Below, one piece after another: positions 63,602 through 63,802 of a DNA stretch of 63,802 nt; the stretch's first letter is position 1, and each line of letters begins with the position of its first letter. Made by a program: the position numbers and the translations under genes. The stretch is taken from contig CAXYYO010000017.1 in the NCBI GenBank assembly GCA_964293305.1, positions 1-63,802 on the forward strand, read 5' to 3'. The notes under the pieces were generated by a model. It was not told the DNA's origin and did no database searches. It saw nothing but the letters and a program-made list of their open reading frames with translations. This DNA comes from CALAGJ01 sp964293305 (GTDB lineage: Bacteria; Bacteroidota; Bacteroidia; Chitinophagales; Chitinophagaceae).

Positions 63602-63802
63602 TAATCTTACCTGTTTAGTTTCAAAAATATATACCGCATTTCAATTTGCAGTAGAAAGAAAATTTGGATACCCCTTCGGGGGAATGATTATGCAGTATTC
63701 ATTATTCAATGCACTTTCTATGTAGGAAGCATTTACAGGTGTTTGCAATAATACCATATCCAATTATATTATAGTCCAATCTAAATCAACAAAAATATAG
63801 TT
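63602..63802. other. Right-edge intergenic sequence
   Basis: No gene in view; contains copy 5 of the dispersed hairpin repeat. Confidence 0.5.
63671..63681 (-). repeat. Dispersed hairpin repeat, copy 5
   Basis: CCCC-TTC-GGGG hairpin followed by GAATGATTATGCA, parallel to the AATGATGATGCA that follows copy 4; the right flank is conserved beyond the stem. Confidence 0.5.

Noticed and set aside
1..63802. CRISPR array, prophage or intact transposase anywhere in the window
   Set aside because: No spaced direct repeats, no phage structural or integrase genes, and no transposase-like ORF are visible.

Overview
The window looks like chromosomal DNA from a low-G+C member of the Bacteroidota, most likely the Chitinophagaceae or a relative. 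The evidence is the gene content: a SusC-like TonB receptor with a carboxypeptidase-like N-terminus, a GIN-domain (DUF2807) lipoprotein, a LytS/LytTR two-component pair, a fused KorA, DUF898, DUF2452 and DUF4288 proteins, and MurA with Asp in place of the catalytic Cys. Promoters also fit: many genes carry the Bacteroidota -7 box TAnnTTTG, often with TTG or TTTG about 19-22 bases upstream, and purine-rich Shine-Dalgarno sites are largely absent. The assignment is an inference; there is no rRNA in the window.

Layout. 1-8.1 kb: gap and pgk on the minus strand, separated by a hairpin, then DUF898, an M48 protease, purA, an acidic protein and pabB. 8.1-18.3 kb: a minus-strand housekeeping run (lytic transglycosylase, gatA, tatA, rplS, rny, then pheT, a coiled-coil protein and zapA), with eno divergent from pheT. 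18.3-29.9 kb: TonB receptor, GIN lipoprotein, M14 carboxypeptidase, punA, a lipoprotein, and a minus-strand series (MlaF-like ATPase, lysA, scpB, atpG, YkuK-like protein). 30-36 kb: an eroding accessory stretch with a broken RidA gene, an MBOAT/SGNH acyl-transfer pair, a hydrolase fragment and small secreted or membrane proteins, then murA. 36-50.3 kb: GNAT enzymes, M28 peptidase, D-2-hydroxyacid dehydrogenase, L,D-transpeptidase, enoyl-CoA hydratase, plsC, a LytS/LytTR pair, a LiaF-like protein, dapD and a family 9 glycosyltransferase, ending with tRNA-Arg(CCU). 50.4-54.4 kb: a gene-poor accessory stretch with a truncated secreted-protein gene, a lipoprotein, a radical SAM/SPASM enzyme, an Lrp-type regulator and an unidentified structured RNA with a tRNA-like 3' end. 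54.4-63.8 kb: desaturase, korA, rlmN, an RluB-like synthase, an S9 peptidase and cca.

Functionally, the window holds lower glycolysis (gap, pgk, eno), cell-envelope synthesis (murA, dapD, lysA, L,D-transpeptidase, lytic transglycosylase, plsC, MlaF), and translation or RNA maturation (pheT, gatA, rplS, rny, rlmN, RluB-like, cca, tRNA-Arg). I see no prophage, CRISPR array, intact insertion sequence or biosynthetic cluster.

The most unusual observations are (1) a roughly 195-base RNA at 53924-54120 with a closing stem, a T-arm-like end and a strong terminator; (2) a set of genes whose -7 box sits only 3-5 bases before the start codon, predicting leaderless mRNAs; and (3) a dispersed short hairpin repeat with compensatory stem changes, two copies of which lie inverted around the radical SAM/Lrp/RNA segment.
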